A stretch of DNA of 64,000 nucleotides, taken from Lactobacillus sp. GTDB taxonomy: Bacteria; Bacillota; Bacilli; Lactobacillales; Lactobacillaceae. The position numbers were made by a program, and so were the translations under genes. The notes beneath the pieces are model-generated. The model was not told where the DNA came from. It saw only the letters and a program-made list of their open reading frames with translations, and did no database searches. Below, piece after piece: positions 34,860-43,594 of this stretch. Numbering within the stretch: position 1 is the first letter of the stretch; each line of letters opens with the position of its first letter. The stretch spans positions 496,001-560,000 of the forward strand of contig JAKVKU010000001.1 of NCBI GenBank assembly GCA_022484695.1, written 5' to 3'.

Positions 34860-37106
34860 ATGACAGAAGCAAAAATTGAATTTGATACCAAACGGCGTAT
34901 TTTTCATCTCAGTAATGGCAATATTTCGTATTTAATGCAAGTGGATGCCGGAGATGTTTTAGGGCATTTGTATTTTGGCAAGGTCATTCACAAGTATCAT
35001 GACGTTCGGCAGACGCCCCATTATTATCGGGCTTTCTCGCCTAATTTACCTGGAGATCCCGGCAAAGTGGATCGGGGCTTTTCTAAAGACGTCTTGAACC
35101 AAGAGTACTCCGGCAACCAAACCGGCGATTTCAGAACCCCGGCCATTGTCATCAAGGCCATCAATGGGGCTGAAGCTACGGATTTTCGCTACCAGTCCTA
35201 TCAAATTATGGCCGGTAAACCCCATTTAGCTGGCCTGCCCCAAACCTATGTTGAAAATCCCGAAGAAGCTAAGACCTTGGTGATCACGCTCCGGGACCAA
35301 ACTTTAGAGGCTGACCTGCAGTTGAATTACACGATTTATGCTGACCGGCCAGTGATCACCCGCAGTGCCCAGCTCATCAACCACGGCAAGGATGCCTTTC
35401 GCATTGAAAAAATGGTCAGCTGCCAACTGGATTTTCCAGAACTTGATTTACAGGCGATTTCCTTGCCCGGGGCCCATTTGCGGGAGCGCCAGATTCAGCG
35501 GCAAAATATTCCCCAGGGTATCACGGAATTTGCCAGTCGTCGGGGCACTAGTTCCCATCATATGAACCCCTTCATGGCCCTGGTCAGACCCGAAACCACG
35601 GAAACCAGTGGGGAAGCCACCGGGATTCAGCTGGTTTATTCCGGCAACCACCAATTCACCCTGGAAAAAGATTATGTGAGCCAAATGCACGTCCAGGCCG
35701 GTATCAACCATAATGATTTTGAATGGCAATTAAAACCGGGGGCTAGTTTTCAAACCCCAGAAGCCATCTTGGTTTATTCCCAAAAAGGGCTGAATGGGAT
35801 GTCCAACGTGTTCCATCATCTCCTGCGGGAACGGGTGGCCAGGGGCAAGTTCCAATTTGCCAAACGGCCAGTGGTCATTAATAACTGGGAAGCCACTTAT
35901 TTTGACTTTAACGCCGACAAGATCATGAAGATCGTGGACAAGGCCGCCGACCTGGGGGTGGAATTATTTGTCCTAGATGATGGCTGGTTTGGCAAGCGGG
36001 ATGACGATTACCGTTCGCTAGGGGATTGGTATGAGTACACCCAAAAGCTGCAGCAGTCCAAGGGCCTAAGTGGTTTGGCCAAGCAGGTCCACGCCAAGGG
36101 GATGAAGTTTGGTCTGTGGTTTGAACCGGAAATGATTTCTGTGGACTCGGATTTGTACCGGGCCCATCCTGACTATGCCTTGCGGGTTCCCCATCGGGCC
36201 ATGTCCCCATCTAGAGATCAGTTCGTCTTGGACTTCTCCCGGCCAGAAGTCGTCGACAATATTTTTCACCAAATGTGTCACGTTTTAGATAGTGAAACCA
36301 TTGATTACGTCAAGTGGGACATGAACCGGCATTTGACGGAAGTCTACTCCAACGGCCTGCCTGCCGATCGCCAAGGGGAAGTGGCCCATCGCTACATGCT
36401 GGGGGTATATGACTTGGCGGAGCGCCTCACCCAACGGTACCCCAATATCTTATTTGAAGGCTGTTCCGGTGGTGGCGGCCGCTTTGACGCGGGGATGTTA
36501 TATTATTTTCCGCAATCTTGGACTTCGGACAATACGGATCCCGTGGAACGCCTGCGGATTCAATATGGCACCAGTTTGGCCTATCCCATTTCCAGCTTAA
36601 CCGCCCACGTGGCAGCGTCGCCTAATCATCAAAATGGGCGCATGACCAGCCTAGATATGCGGGCAGCCGTGGCTTTTTCCGGGGTGTTTGGTTATGAACT
36701 GGATCCCAACAAACTCACCGACCAAGAACAAGCGACCATTGCCAAGCAAATCAAGTTTTACAAAGCCCATCGGCAATTGATCCAGTATGGTGATTTTTAT
36801 CGCCTAAAGAGCCCTTTTACCGGCAATGAACCGGCCTGGGAATTTGTCAGTCCCGACCAAAGCGAAGTGCTGCTGTTTAATTTCAAAGTGCTAGCTTCCG
36901 CCCAACCTACCTTTAGCCTCACCAAGCTCACTAATTTAGACCCCAACGGCCTGTACCAAGATCAGACTGGCCAGCAATATGGTGGGGATGAATTGATGAA
37001 CCTGGGGCTATATAACCTGCCCCAAATGCTGGGGGACTATAACAGTGTACCCATTCAGCGGGGGGATTTCACTGCCGATATCAAGTATTTTAAAAAAATA
37101 AATTAA
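34860..37106 (+). CDS. GH36 alpha-galactosidase
   Basis: 748 residues, cytoplasmic; hydrolyses terminal alpha-galactose from melibiose, raffinose and related oligosaccharides. The N-terminal beta-sandwich is followed by the barrel: VINNWEATYFDFNADKI, LFVLDDGWFGKRD, GLWFEPEMISVDSDLYR, nucleophile Asp in YVKWDMNRH, GCSGGGGRFD, and acid/base Asp in SQSWTSDNTDP. Length is normal for tetrameric GH36 enzymes. ATG at 34860 gives the conserved start; upstream codons to 34824 lack a ribosome site, whereas AGGGGG sits before 34860. No transporter is linked; the next gene follows at once. Confidence 0.94.
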   Translation: MTEAKIEFDTKRRIFHLSNGNISYLMQVDAGDVLGHLYFGKVIHKYHDVRQTPHYYRAFSPNLPGDPGKVDRGFSKDVLNQEYSGNQTGDFRTPAIVIKAINGAEATDFRYQSYQIMAGKPHLAGLPQTYVENPEEAKTLVITLRDQTLEADLQLNYTIYADRPVITRSAQLINHGKDAFRIEKMVSCQLDFPELDLQAISLPGAHLRERQIQRQNIPQGITEFASRRGTSSHHMNPFMALVRPETTETSGEATGIQLVYSGNHQFTLEKDYVSQMHVQAGINHNDFEWQLKPGASFQTPEAILVYSQKGLNGMSNVFHHLLRERVARGKFQFAKRPVVINNWEATYFDFNADKIMKIVDKAADLGVELFVLDDGWFGKRDDDYRSLGDWYEYTQKLQQSKGLSGLAKQVHAKGMKFGLWFEPEMISVDSDLYRAHPDYALRVPHRAMSPSRDQFVLDFSRPEVVDNIFHQMCHVLDSETIDYVKWDMNRHLTEVYSNGLPADRQGEVAHRYMLGVYDLAERLTQRYPNILFEGCSGGGGRFDAGMLYYFPQSWTSDNTDPVERLRIQYGTSLAYPISSLTAHVAASPNHQNGRMTSLDMRAAVAFSGVFGYELDPNKLTDQEQATIAKQIKFYKAHRQLIQYGDFYRLKSPFTGNEPAWEFVSPDQSEVLLFNFKVLASAQPTFSLTKLTNLDPNGLYQDQTGQQYGGDELMNLGLYNLPQMLGDYNSVPIQRGDFTADIKYFKKIN

Positions 37107-37120
37107 ATGAGGTGTTTTTC

Positions 37121-38287
37121 TTGAAACCAACAAATTTAAAACCTGTTAAATCCAAAGTACCTGCCGTTCCCATGGGGAGTATTCATTTTTATGATGATAT
37201 CTTAAAGTATTTCAATAACAAACCGGCCAAACAGCAAATTAAAAAAGGCTTTAAAACCATCACCTTCGTCACCACCGGCATTATTGCCTATGATGGTGGC
37301 CAAACCACCATGTTGCACCTGGGCAGTTTGTTAAATGAATTGGGTTATAAAGTCTATTACTTAAGCTATGTGCCCCAAAGTCGGGCCAGCATGGTGAAGA
37401 ATGCGGAATTCAACTATCCCGGTTATCGGGGGACCTGTGTGGATGTGTCCCAATTGGACAAGCATAAATCCGACCTGTGGGTAGCTACGTTATGGGAATC
37501 TGCTTATATTATTAAAAATAAACCGGGCTATAAATTATACTTTGTCCAAGATTATGAACCTTATTTCTATGCCTTTGGCGATCGTTATCAATTGGCCAAA
37601 CGTACCTATGAATTAGGGCTGCACATGATTTCCCTGGGGCCTTGGTGTGCCAAAATGATCAAGGAAAACTCTAACTACAGCAGTCCCATCGATGAAATCA
37701 ACTTCCCCGTGGATTTGACGGATTATCCCTTTGAAAAGCGGGGTTTCAAGAAATATGAGCATAAAAAGACGGTGAAATTAGCCGTTTACACCAAATGGGA
37801 CAGTCCTAGACGGGCTCCTATCAATATTCAATTGATTTTGCAAAATACCCAGAAACTGTTGAAGAAAAAGGGCATTGAATTGAAGATCACTTATTTTGGC
37901 ACTGGCAAGGGCAAAGTCTTTATCAACGGTAAAAATGCCGGCAAGCTCACTAAGCCCGAAATGGTGGATTTGTATCATAAGTCTGACTTCGGTATTGCCC
38001 CATCCATGACCAATTTTTCCCTAGTGCCCTTTGAAATGATGAGTGCCGGGCTGCCTTTCATCGATTTTGAAGAGGGCACCGGGTCATACTTCCTGGAACC
38101 CAATACTTACTTAAGCACGAAGATGGATGAATATAATTTGGCCCAGACCATTATGCAGGCTTTACAACAACCCAAGCAATTAAAAGAGATGGTCAACGCC
38201 GCCGCGGACCATCTGCAAAATGTCACTTGGAAAAAGACCATCACCGATTTCATGGCCATCTTAAACGGGTTGGAACCCATCGACTAG
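37121..38287 (+). CDS. GT4-type glycosyltransferase, WsaF-like
   Basis: 388 residues. Resembles WsaF-type rhamnosyltransferases: TFVTTGIIAYDGGQTTMLHLGSLL, LYFVQDYEPYFYAFGDRY, and a GT-B C-terminal donor domain with DFGIAPSMTNFSLVPFEMMSAGLPFIDFEEG. These transfer a sugar, often rhamnose, onto a cell-surface polysaccharide. No signal peptide. TTG at 37121 fits ATGAGGTG upstream better than the GTG at 37112. Fourteen bases after the galactosidase gene, so co-transcribed; a surface polysaccharide role is unclear because no polysaccharide cluster surrounds it. Confidence 0.75.
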   Translation: MKPTNLKPVKSKVPAVPMGSIHFYDDILKYFNNKPAKQQIKKGFKTITFVTTGIIAYDGGQTTMLHLGSLLNELGYKVYYLSYVPQSRASMVKNAEFNYPGYRGTCVDVSQLDKHKSDLWVATLWESAYIIKNKPGYKLYFVQDYEPYFYAFGDRYQLAKRTYELGLHMISLGPWCAKMIKENSNYSSPIDEINFPVDLTDYPFEKRGFKKYEHKKTVKLAVYTKWDSPRRAPINIQLILQNTQKLLKKKGIELKITYFGTGKGKVFINGKNAGKLTKPEMVDLYHKSDFGIAPSMTNFSLVPFEMMSAGLPFIDFEEGTGSYFLEPNTYLSTKMDEYNLAQTIMQALQQPKQLKEMVNAAADHLQNVTWKKTITDFMAILNGLEPID

Positions 38288-38776
38288 TTAAGCTGGTTTG
38301 GCCAGTTTTACTGCCAATACCTGTACCTGGTAGCTGCCGTTGGGTGCCTGGACGGTAACCACGTCCCCTACAGTTTTATGTAACAGGGCTTTCCCCAAAG
38401 GAGAAGCCAGGGAAATCTTGCCCTGGTCCAAGTCAGCTTCGGGCTTGCCCACCATTTCGTAGGTCACCTGGTCGCCATCGTCTAAGAAGGCCAGGGTCAT
38501 CTGTTGCCCCAAATCGATAATGCCATTATCCACCGGGGTGACGATATCAGCATAGCGCAGTTGCTTGCCCAGATACCGGAGACGGCTTTCTAAATGGCGC
38601 AAATCCCGCTTGGCCGCACTATATTCGGCATTTTCGGATAAATCCCCCAGGGCCCGGGCTTCTTGCAGGGCCTTGATCAGCGCCGGCCGAGTTTTTTTCA
38701 AGGCTTCAATATCTTGTTCAATCTGGTGGTAGCCAGTGGGGGTAATTTTATTAAAATAAGGTTGCAAGGCGGACAC
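38288..38776 (-). CDS. greA: GreA/GreB-type transcript cleavage factor
   Basis: 162 residues. N-terminal coiled coil with the acidic tip ARALGDLSENAEYSAAKRD, which enters the RNA polymerase channel to help rescue backtracked complexes, and a C-terminal FKBP-like domain (ISLASPLGKALLHKTVGDVV). Compared with GreA (about 158 residues) the size is usual. GTG start at 38776 with GAAGGACG. Convergent with the glycosyltransferase gene and divergent from the large nitrogenase-like operon. Confidence 0.93.
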   Translation of the reverse strand: MSALQPYFNKITPTGYHQIEQDIEALKKTRPALIKALQEARALGDLSENAEYSAAKRDLRHLESRLRYLGKQLRYADIVTPVDNGIIDLGQQMTLAFLDDGDQVTYEMVGKPEADLDQGKISLASPLGKALLHKTVGDVVTVQAPNGSYQVQVLAVKLAKPA

Positions 38777-38817
38777 CGTCCTTCAAATAAGGTGAGTTAA
38801 TACCCTTAATTATACGC

Positions 38818-38864
38818 AAAAAAATTCGTTCTGAAAATCATGGGATTTTTAGGCGAATTTTTTT
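38818..38864. promoter_or_regulatory. Inverted repeat upstream of greA
   Basis: AAAAAAATTCG pairs with CGAATTTTTTT across about 25 bases. It is near-symmetric and could terminate transcription in either direction or form a leader hairpin of greA. The rest of the 314-bp gap (38777-39090) holds the operon control sites listed next. Confidence 0.45.
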
Positions 38865-38960
38865 GGCGTTTTAGGGCCGTTGCCGGTTAGCGCCGGGGCG
38901 GCTTAACCGATACTATTATTATCAATAACTATGATTGGCTATTGAAATTTTCACTATTTC

Positions 38961-38974
38961 GTGATATATTTCAC
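38961..38974 (+). promoter_or_regulatory. Crp/Fnr-family type binding site upstream of the nitrogenase-like operon
   Basis: GTGATATATTTCAC is GTGA-N6-TCAC, the core half-site pattern of Crp/Fnr-family regulators (in lactic acid bacteria FlpA/B- and ArcR-type). It lies about 117 bases before the first gene. If transcription starts near 39029 (after AATAAT at 39017-39022) the site would be centred near -61. The match is direct; regulator identity and start point are inferred. Confidence 0.45.
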
Positions 38975-39022
38975 TTAGGTGTATTTTTCCTGGCACTAAC
39001 GGGAGACACCTGTCTCAATAAT

Positions 39023-39036
39023 TGTAAGCGCTATCA
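39023..39036 (+). promoter_or_regulatory. cre site (CcpA) of the nitrogenase-like operon
   Basis: TGTAAGCGCTATCA matches the cre consensus TGWNANCGNTNWCA in all fixed positions. It overlaps the likely start region, 55 bases before the first gene, where CcpA would repress when preferred sugars are present. Confidence 0.75.
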
Positions 39037-39090
39037 AATCTAAAATGTTTTCCAACGAAGCTTTAACGATGAAAGGAATGAGGCATAATT

Positions 39091-39348
39091 ATGGCTACGA
39101 CGATTGCAGTGATCGGGATTATTGTAGAAGACATGAGTTCCACACCAAAATTAAATGCGATTTTACATGAACATCGGACCAAAATCGTGGGCCGCATGGG
39201 CTTACCTTATCGCCAGCGGGGTGTCCACGTTATCAGTATCGTGATCGATGCCCCCACTGAAGAAATCAGCGCTTTGACCGACCGGGTCAGTGAATTGCCT
39301 GGGGTCCACGCCAAGACCGCTTATTCAAATGTGGTGACGGATGGATGA
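39091..39348 (+). CDS. TM1266-like small protein, first gene of the nitrogenase-like operon
   Basis: 85-residue alpha/beta protein resembling the TM1266 family (iron-only hydrogenase system putative regulator), with the ATTIAVIGIIVEDMSSTPKL start, the IVGRMGLPYRQRGVHVISIV centre and the final LTDRVSELPGVHAKT. In other bacteria the family sits beside [FeFe]-hydrogenase maturation genes; its molecular action is not known, though it has an ACT/NikR-like fold. ATG at 39091 with AAAGGAATGAGG upstream. Its stop overlaps the permease ATG (ATGA). The same domain recurs fused to the ATPase two genes on. Confidence 0.8.
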   Translation: MATTIAVIGIIVEDMSSTPKLNAILHEHRTKIVGRMGLPYRQRGVHVISIVIDAPTEEISALTDRVSELPGVHAKTAYSNVVTDG

Positions 39349-40388
39349 CCACGGCTCCGCATGCTTTGGCCAGCACTGATAACACCGGGGTCTCCTGGCG
39401 TTGGAAGTTAATCCTGGCCATATTGCCCTTAGCGGCGGCCATTTTTTCTTTATGTGTGGGCCGGTATGCCATGGCACCTCAAGACATTTGGCATGCCCTC
39501 ACAGATAAGTTCACAGGAACAGTGACAGTTGCCCCACAAATTTCCACAGTTTTATGGCAGATGCGTCTGCCCCGAATTTTATTGGCTTTGATTGCCGGTG
39601 CTGGTTTATCGGCTTCCGGTTGTGCCTTTCAAAGCCTATTTTCTAATCCTTTAGCCACACCAGATACCCTGGGTGTGGCTTCTGGTGCTTCTTTTGGGGC
39701 CGCCTTAGCCCTGTTAATGGGCTTTAAAATGTTAGGGGTTCAGACCGTTTCCCTCTTATTTGGGCTCATTGCCCTGGCTTTGACGGCTTTAGCGGGTACC
39801 GGCAAGCGCCAGCGCAATATGAACAGCGTGGTGTTAGCCGGGATCATGATTGGTTCCTTGTTCACCGCCTTAGTGTCCTTGGTGAAATTTTCGGCAGACA
39901 CCGAAAGTCAGTTGCCCGCCATCACCTATTGGCTCATGGGCAGTCTGGATTCCGCCAGCTACGACTCATTATTATTAGGGGCACCGCCGATTTTGGCCGG
40001 CATCACCGTCTTGATTTTATTGCGCTGGCGCTTAAATTTATTGCCCTTAAGTGACGAAGAAGCCCGCACTACCGGCGTGAATATTCGCGCCATTCGGGTG
40101 GTCACCATCTTATGTGCCACTTTGATTACCGGTTCGGTGATCTCCATGTGTGGTCAAGTGGGATGGGTAGGGTTACTCATTCCTCACATGTGCCGGATGA
40201 AATTTGGCAATAACCATGTGGCCTTGCTACCAGCGTCCGTATTAGCCGGCGGGGCTTTCTTGATCGTGGTGGATACCGTGGCCCGGAGCTTCTCGGCGGC
40301 TGAATTCCCAATTTCGATTTTAACAGCTATTATTGGCGCCCCATTCTTTATTTATCTCATGCGGCGCACGGGAGGTTGGCAGTTATGA
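39345..40388 (+). CDS. FecCD-family ABC transporter permease
   Basis: 347-residue membrane subunit of the BtuC/FecCD family, which moves siderophores, haem, corrinoids and similar chelates. Features: LPRILLALIAGAGLSASGCAFQSLFSNPLATPDTLGVASGASFGAA near 78-125, the coupling region, and the final GRGxxGWVGLLIPHMCRM-like segment (VGWVGLLIPHMCR). About ten membrane helices are visible. Overlaps both neighbours by four bases, so the three transporter-side genes are coupled. Only one permease is present for the two binding proteins encoded later. Confidence 0.92.
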   Translation: MTTAPHALASTDNTGVSWRWKLILAILPLAAAIFSLCVGRYAMAPQDIWHALTDKFTGTVTVAPQISTVLWQMRLPRILLALIAGAGLSASGCAFQSLFSNPLATPDTLGVASGASFGAALALLMGFKMLGVQTVSLLFGLIALALTALAGTGKRQRNMNSVVLAGIMIGSLFTALVSLVKFSADTESQLPAITYWLMGSLDSASYDSLLLGAPPILAGITVLILLRWRLNLLPLSDEEARTTGVNIRAIRVVTILCATLITGSVISMCGQVGWVGLLIPHMCRMKFGNNHVALLPASVLAGGAFLIVVDTVARSFSAAEFPISILTAIIGAPFFIYLMRRTGGWQL

Positions 40389-41461
40389 AGTTGACCGTAC
40401 AACAGGGCCGTTTTGGCTATAGCCCGGATAAGCCAGTGATTCAAGATTTAAACTTCAGTGCTGAATCCGGCGAGCTGATTGCCATCTTGGGCCCAAATGG
40501 GGTGGGAAAAACCACGCTTTTGCGCTGCATCATGGGTTTGTTGAAGTGGCAGGGCGGCACCAGCACCATTGATGGCATCGACATTAACGCCATGTCCGCC
40601 AAACAACTCTGGCAGCAAGTGGCCTATGTGCCCCAAGCCCGGGGCGCTTTTGCGGCCTTGACCGCCCAAGATATGATTTTACTGGGCACCACCAGCCGCA
40701 TTGGCCTGTTTTCGACCCCGGGGCCAAAGGAGCGCCAGCTGGTTTATGAACTGGCCGAAAAGCTGGGCATTCAAAATTTGTTGGCCAAGAAATGTAATGA
40801 AATCAGTGGCGGTGAACTACAAATGGTCCTCATCGCCCGGGCCATGGCCGCCCAACCTAAACTGTTGATTTTAGACGAACCGGAATCTAACTTGGATTTC
40901 AAAAATCAATTGATTGTCTTAAATGCCATGACCGATTTAACCACTGCGGGGATCTGCTGTATTTTTAATACCCACTATCCCAACCATGCCTTGTTACGGG
41001 CGTCGTCTTCCTTGTTATTGCAAAGCGGCGGCCAAGCTATTTTTGGCGAGACGTCACAAGTGGTAACTGCCGCCAATATTCAAGCGGCCTTTGGGGTGGA
41101 TGCTGTGATTGGGGCCATTGAAACCCCAGAAAAAATCTATCCCACGGTGATGCCCCTGCGCTTGACGGCTAAAAAGACCGCCACAGCTCCTGATTCGGCT
41201 GCGACCCAGCCGGTCATCGCCACCGTGGCCATTATGGTGTCTGATTCCACTGTGACCACCACCATCAATAACCTGCTTTCGACCTATGAAACCTATATCA
41301 TTGGGCGCTTAGGACTCCCACAGCAGGTCCAGGGCGTGGCGGTGATCAATGTGGTGCTAAAAGCGCCAATTAATATCATTAACGCGTTGACCCACCGTAT
41401 CGAGATTTTACCCCAAGTTTGTACTAAAACCACCGTGGCTAATCCAGAAATGCTGACTTAG
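40385..41461 (+). CDS. FecE-type ABC ATPase fused to a C-terminal TM1266-like domain
   Basis: 358 residues. The ABC ATPase half has Walker A GPNGVGKT (36-43), signature SGGEL (about 141), Walker B LLILDEP (160-166) and H-loop His (about 197). After a linker, residues about 278-352 repeat the product of the first gene: [20 protein letters not shown] and [17 protein letters not shown] line up with it. A fused ATPase/TM1266 is unusual and ties the transporter to the maturation-like genes. ATG at 40385 with GGGAGG upstream; the TTG nine bases earlier overlaps it. Four-base overlap with the permease. Confidence 0.88.
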   Translation: MKLTVQQGRFGYSPDKPVIQDLNFSAESGELIAILGPNGVGKTTLLRCIMGLLKWQGGTSTIDGIDINAMSAKQLWQQVAYVPQARGAFAALTAQDMILLGTTSRIGLFSTPGPKERQLVYELAEKLGIQNLLAKKCNEISGGELQMVLIARAMAAQPKLLILDEPESNLDFKNQLIVLNAMTDLTTAGICCIFNTHYPNHALLRASSSLLLQSGGQAIFGETSQVVTAANIQAAFGVDAVIGAIETPEKIYPTVMPLRLTAKKTATAPDSAATQPVIATVAIMVSDSTVTTTINNLLSTYETYIIGRLGLPQQVQGVAVINVVLKAPINIINALTHRIEILPQVCTKTTVANPEMLT

Positions 41462-41513
41462 ACCAGGGCCGTTGCGAAAGAAAGTACCAGTAGTGACAGA
41501 AAGAAGGATAAGC

Positions 41514-42278
41514 ATGCTAAATATTGCAGTTTATGGTAAGGGCGGCATTGGGAAGTCCACCACGGTGGCCAATGTGGCGGCGGCTTTGGCTGAAAGGGGC
41601 TTGAAGGTCATGCAAATTGGTTGTGACCCCAAAGCCGATTCCACGATTTTACTCCGAGGCCCCGCTGAAATGCCCACGATTTTAGACCTGGTGCGCCAAC
41701 ACCAAGATGACATTACCTTGGCCGATATGACCCGGACCGGTTTTAAAGGCATCATCTGTGCCGAAGCCGGGGGACCAACGCCAGGAATGGGCTGTGCCGG
41801 CCGGGGCATCATTGTGGCCTTAAGCAAGCTCAAGGAAAAAGGCGCTTATGAAACCTTCAAGCCCGATATTGTCCTCTATGATGTGTTAGGGGATGTGGTC
41901 TGCGGCGGTTTTGCCATGCCCATGCGGCCGGGGTACGCCGATTACGTCATGGTGGTGACTTCTGGAGAAAATATGTCCATTTACGCGGCGGCCAATATCG
42001 CCATGGCCGTGGATCGCTTTAAAAATCGGGGCTATGCCAAATTTGGCGGCTTGATTTTAAACCGGCGCAAGGTCAAAGACGAGGCTGACAAAGTTCAAAC
42101 CTTGGCTGATGACATCCACACCCAAGTCATCGGTGACATCGATCGCAGTGACCGGATTCAACAGGCCGAAGAACTAGGCCAGACCGTGGTTGAAGCCTTT
42201 CCCGAAGACCCCATTACCCAGGAATACCGGCAATTGGCCGCGGGGATGTTGACGGCCTGTGGGGTGTCCACATGTTAA
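41514..42278 (+). CDS. NifH-like nitrogenase-type iron protein (reductase ATPase)
   Basis: 254 residues with the deviant Walker A GKGGIGKS (8-15), switch cysteines C94 in [13 protein letters not shown] and C130 in [15 protein letters not shown] that hold the bridging [4Fe-4S] cluster between two subunits, and the CDPKADST loop. It should pass electrons with ATP hydrolysis to the NifDK-like partners. It is closer to NifH/BchL/CfbC-type Fe proteins than to ParA or MinD. It ends in an unusual CGVSTC. ATG at 41514 (AAGAAGGA upstream); a TTG-led extension to 41472 lacks support. One NifH serves two NifDK-like pairs. Overlaps the next gene by seven bases. Confidence 0.92.
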   Translation: MLNIAVYGKGGIGKSTTVANVAAALAERGLKVMQIGCDPKADSTILLRGPAEMPTILDLVRQHQDDITLADMTRTGFKGIICAEAGGPTPGMGCAGRGIIVALSKLKEKGAYETFKPDIVLYDVLGDVVCGGFAMPMRPGYADYVMVVTSGENMSIYAAANIAMAVDRFKNRGYAKFGGLILNRRKVKDEADKVQTLADDIHTQVIGDIDRSDRIQQAEELGQTVVEAFPEDPITQEYRQLAAGMLTACGVSTC

Positions 42279-43594
42279 GGCGCCTGGGGGAGGCTAAGCC
42301 CCAGGTGGCACTGCCCATTGGTGAAGCCACTTTTCCCCAACCTTTTAAGACTGGGTTAGCGTATTCCGTCTTATCTTGTGGGGGTTGGCCCCTGGTCCAT
42401 GTGGGGATGTTGGTCCCAGAAGCCCATTTGATTTTTGTTTGCCCGCAAAATTGCCTGCGGGGAGTCACCTTGGTGGCCGCCCAAATGCAGGCGGCCGATC
42501 GTTTTTCCACGGTAGCTGTTTTAGAAGCTGATGTGATTGACGGGGACATGGAGGCCTTGACCATTGATGGGGTTGCTGAAATTATCGCCCATTTGCCTAA
42601 ACGACCTCCGGCTGTGTTGGTATTTACCAACTGTATTCATCACTTTGTGGGCACGGATTTAGAGGTGGTATATGCTACCTTGCGGGAAAAATACCCCGAC
42701 ATTCAATTTACGGATTGTTATATGAATCCCATCATGCGCCAAAGCGGCCTGAATCCGGAACAAACCATGCGCAAACAGCTTTACAGTTTATTAAAGCCCC
42801 AGGCTAAAGACCAGCATTCGGTGAATATCATTGGCAATAATTTTCCCATGGATGCCAGTAATGACTTGATGCAATTGTTGACAAAAAATGGGTTTACCCC
42901 CCGGGAAGTGACCACCTGTCAAAATTATGACCAATATCAAGCCATGGCTAGCAGTGTTTTAAACATTATCACCTTACCCGTGGCGCTGGCCGCGGGAAAA
43001 ATGTTAGCTGAAGAACTAGACCAACCGCCATTATTCTTACCTTTAACCTTTGATGCCACGGAAATTAGCACCCAATTGCAGCAGTTGAGCGCTGCCCTAG
43101 ACATTGCGCCACCGGATGTGACGTCGGTAAAAGCCCAAAGCGAAGCCGCCTTGGCCGCAGCACTTGCGGATATTGGCCAAACACCAATTGCTATCAGTTT
43201 TTCAGCCTGCCCAAGACCCTTGAGCTTGGCGAAATTATTGTTAGATCACGGCTTTAATGTGACCAAAATATTCGCAGATATGTTTATTTCTTTAGAAGCT
43301 GCCGACTTTGCGGCCCTGCAGAAAATGAAACCGGACCTTGAGCTTTACCCCCTGACCCAAGCTACTATGCGCCAATTGCCCCGGACCAGTACTGAGCCCA
43401 CCTTAGCTATTGGGGCGGAAGCGGCTTATTATACCGGCACAGGGCATTATGTGGATTTGATCGAGGGCTCAGGCTTGTTTGGCTTCAATGGCATTGTTCG
43501 CTTGGCCCAATTGCTACAACAGGCCCATAGAACCGTCCAAGATCAGCGTAACTTGATTCAAATTGCCAATCGAGGCCGGGGGTGTTTACTATGA
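42272..43594 (+). CDS. NifD-like subunit 1 of nitrogenase-type reductase
   Basis: 440 residues of the NifD/NifE/BchN-like superfamily. By eye, C36 (SCGGW), C61 (NCLRG) and C121 (TNCIHH) fall near NifD P-cluster ligands C62, C88 and C154 (spacing 25 and 60, against 26 and 66); C57 is an additional cysteine. The position of NifD FeMo-cofactor ligand C275 appears non-cysteine, whereas H392 lies near the place of H442. The [17 protein letters not shown] motif begins the third domain. It ends RGCLL. Overlaps nifH-like by seven and the NifK-like gene by four bases. Substrate unknown; alignments are by eye. Confidence 0.82.
   Translation: MLRRLGEAKPQVALPIGEATFPQPFKTGLAYSVLSCGGWPLVHVGMLVPEAHLIFVCPQNCLRGVTLVAAQMQAADRFSTVAVLEADVIDGDMEALTIDGVAEIIAHLPKRPPAVLVFTNCIHHFVGTDLEVVYATLREKYPDIQFTDCYMNPIMRQSGLNPEQTMRKQLYSLLKPQAKDQHSVNIIGNNFPMDASNDLMQLLTKNGFTPREVTTCQNYDQYQAMASSVLNIITLPVALAAGKMLAEELDQPPLFLPLTFDATEISTQLQQLSAALDIAPPDVTSVKAQSEAALAAALADIGQTPIAISFSACPRPLSLAKLLLDHGFNVTKIFADMFISLEAADFAALQKMKPDLELYPLTQATMRQLPRTSTEPTLAIGAEAAYYTGTGHYVDLIEGSGLFGFNGIVRLAQLLQQAHRTVQDQRNLIQIANRGRGCLL

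Noticed and set aside
38977-39011. AGGTGT...ACACCT inverted repeat in the operon leader as a riboswitch
   Set aside because: Only six-base arms with no conserved core of a known riboswitch class; it may be chance.
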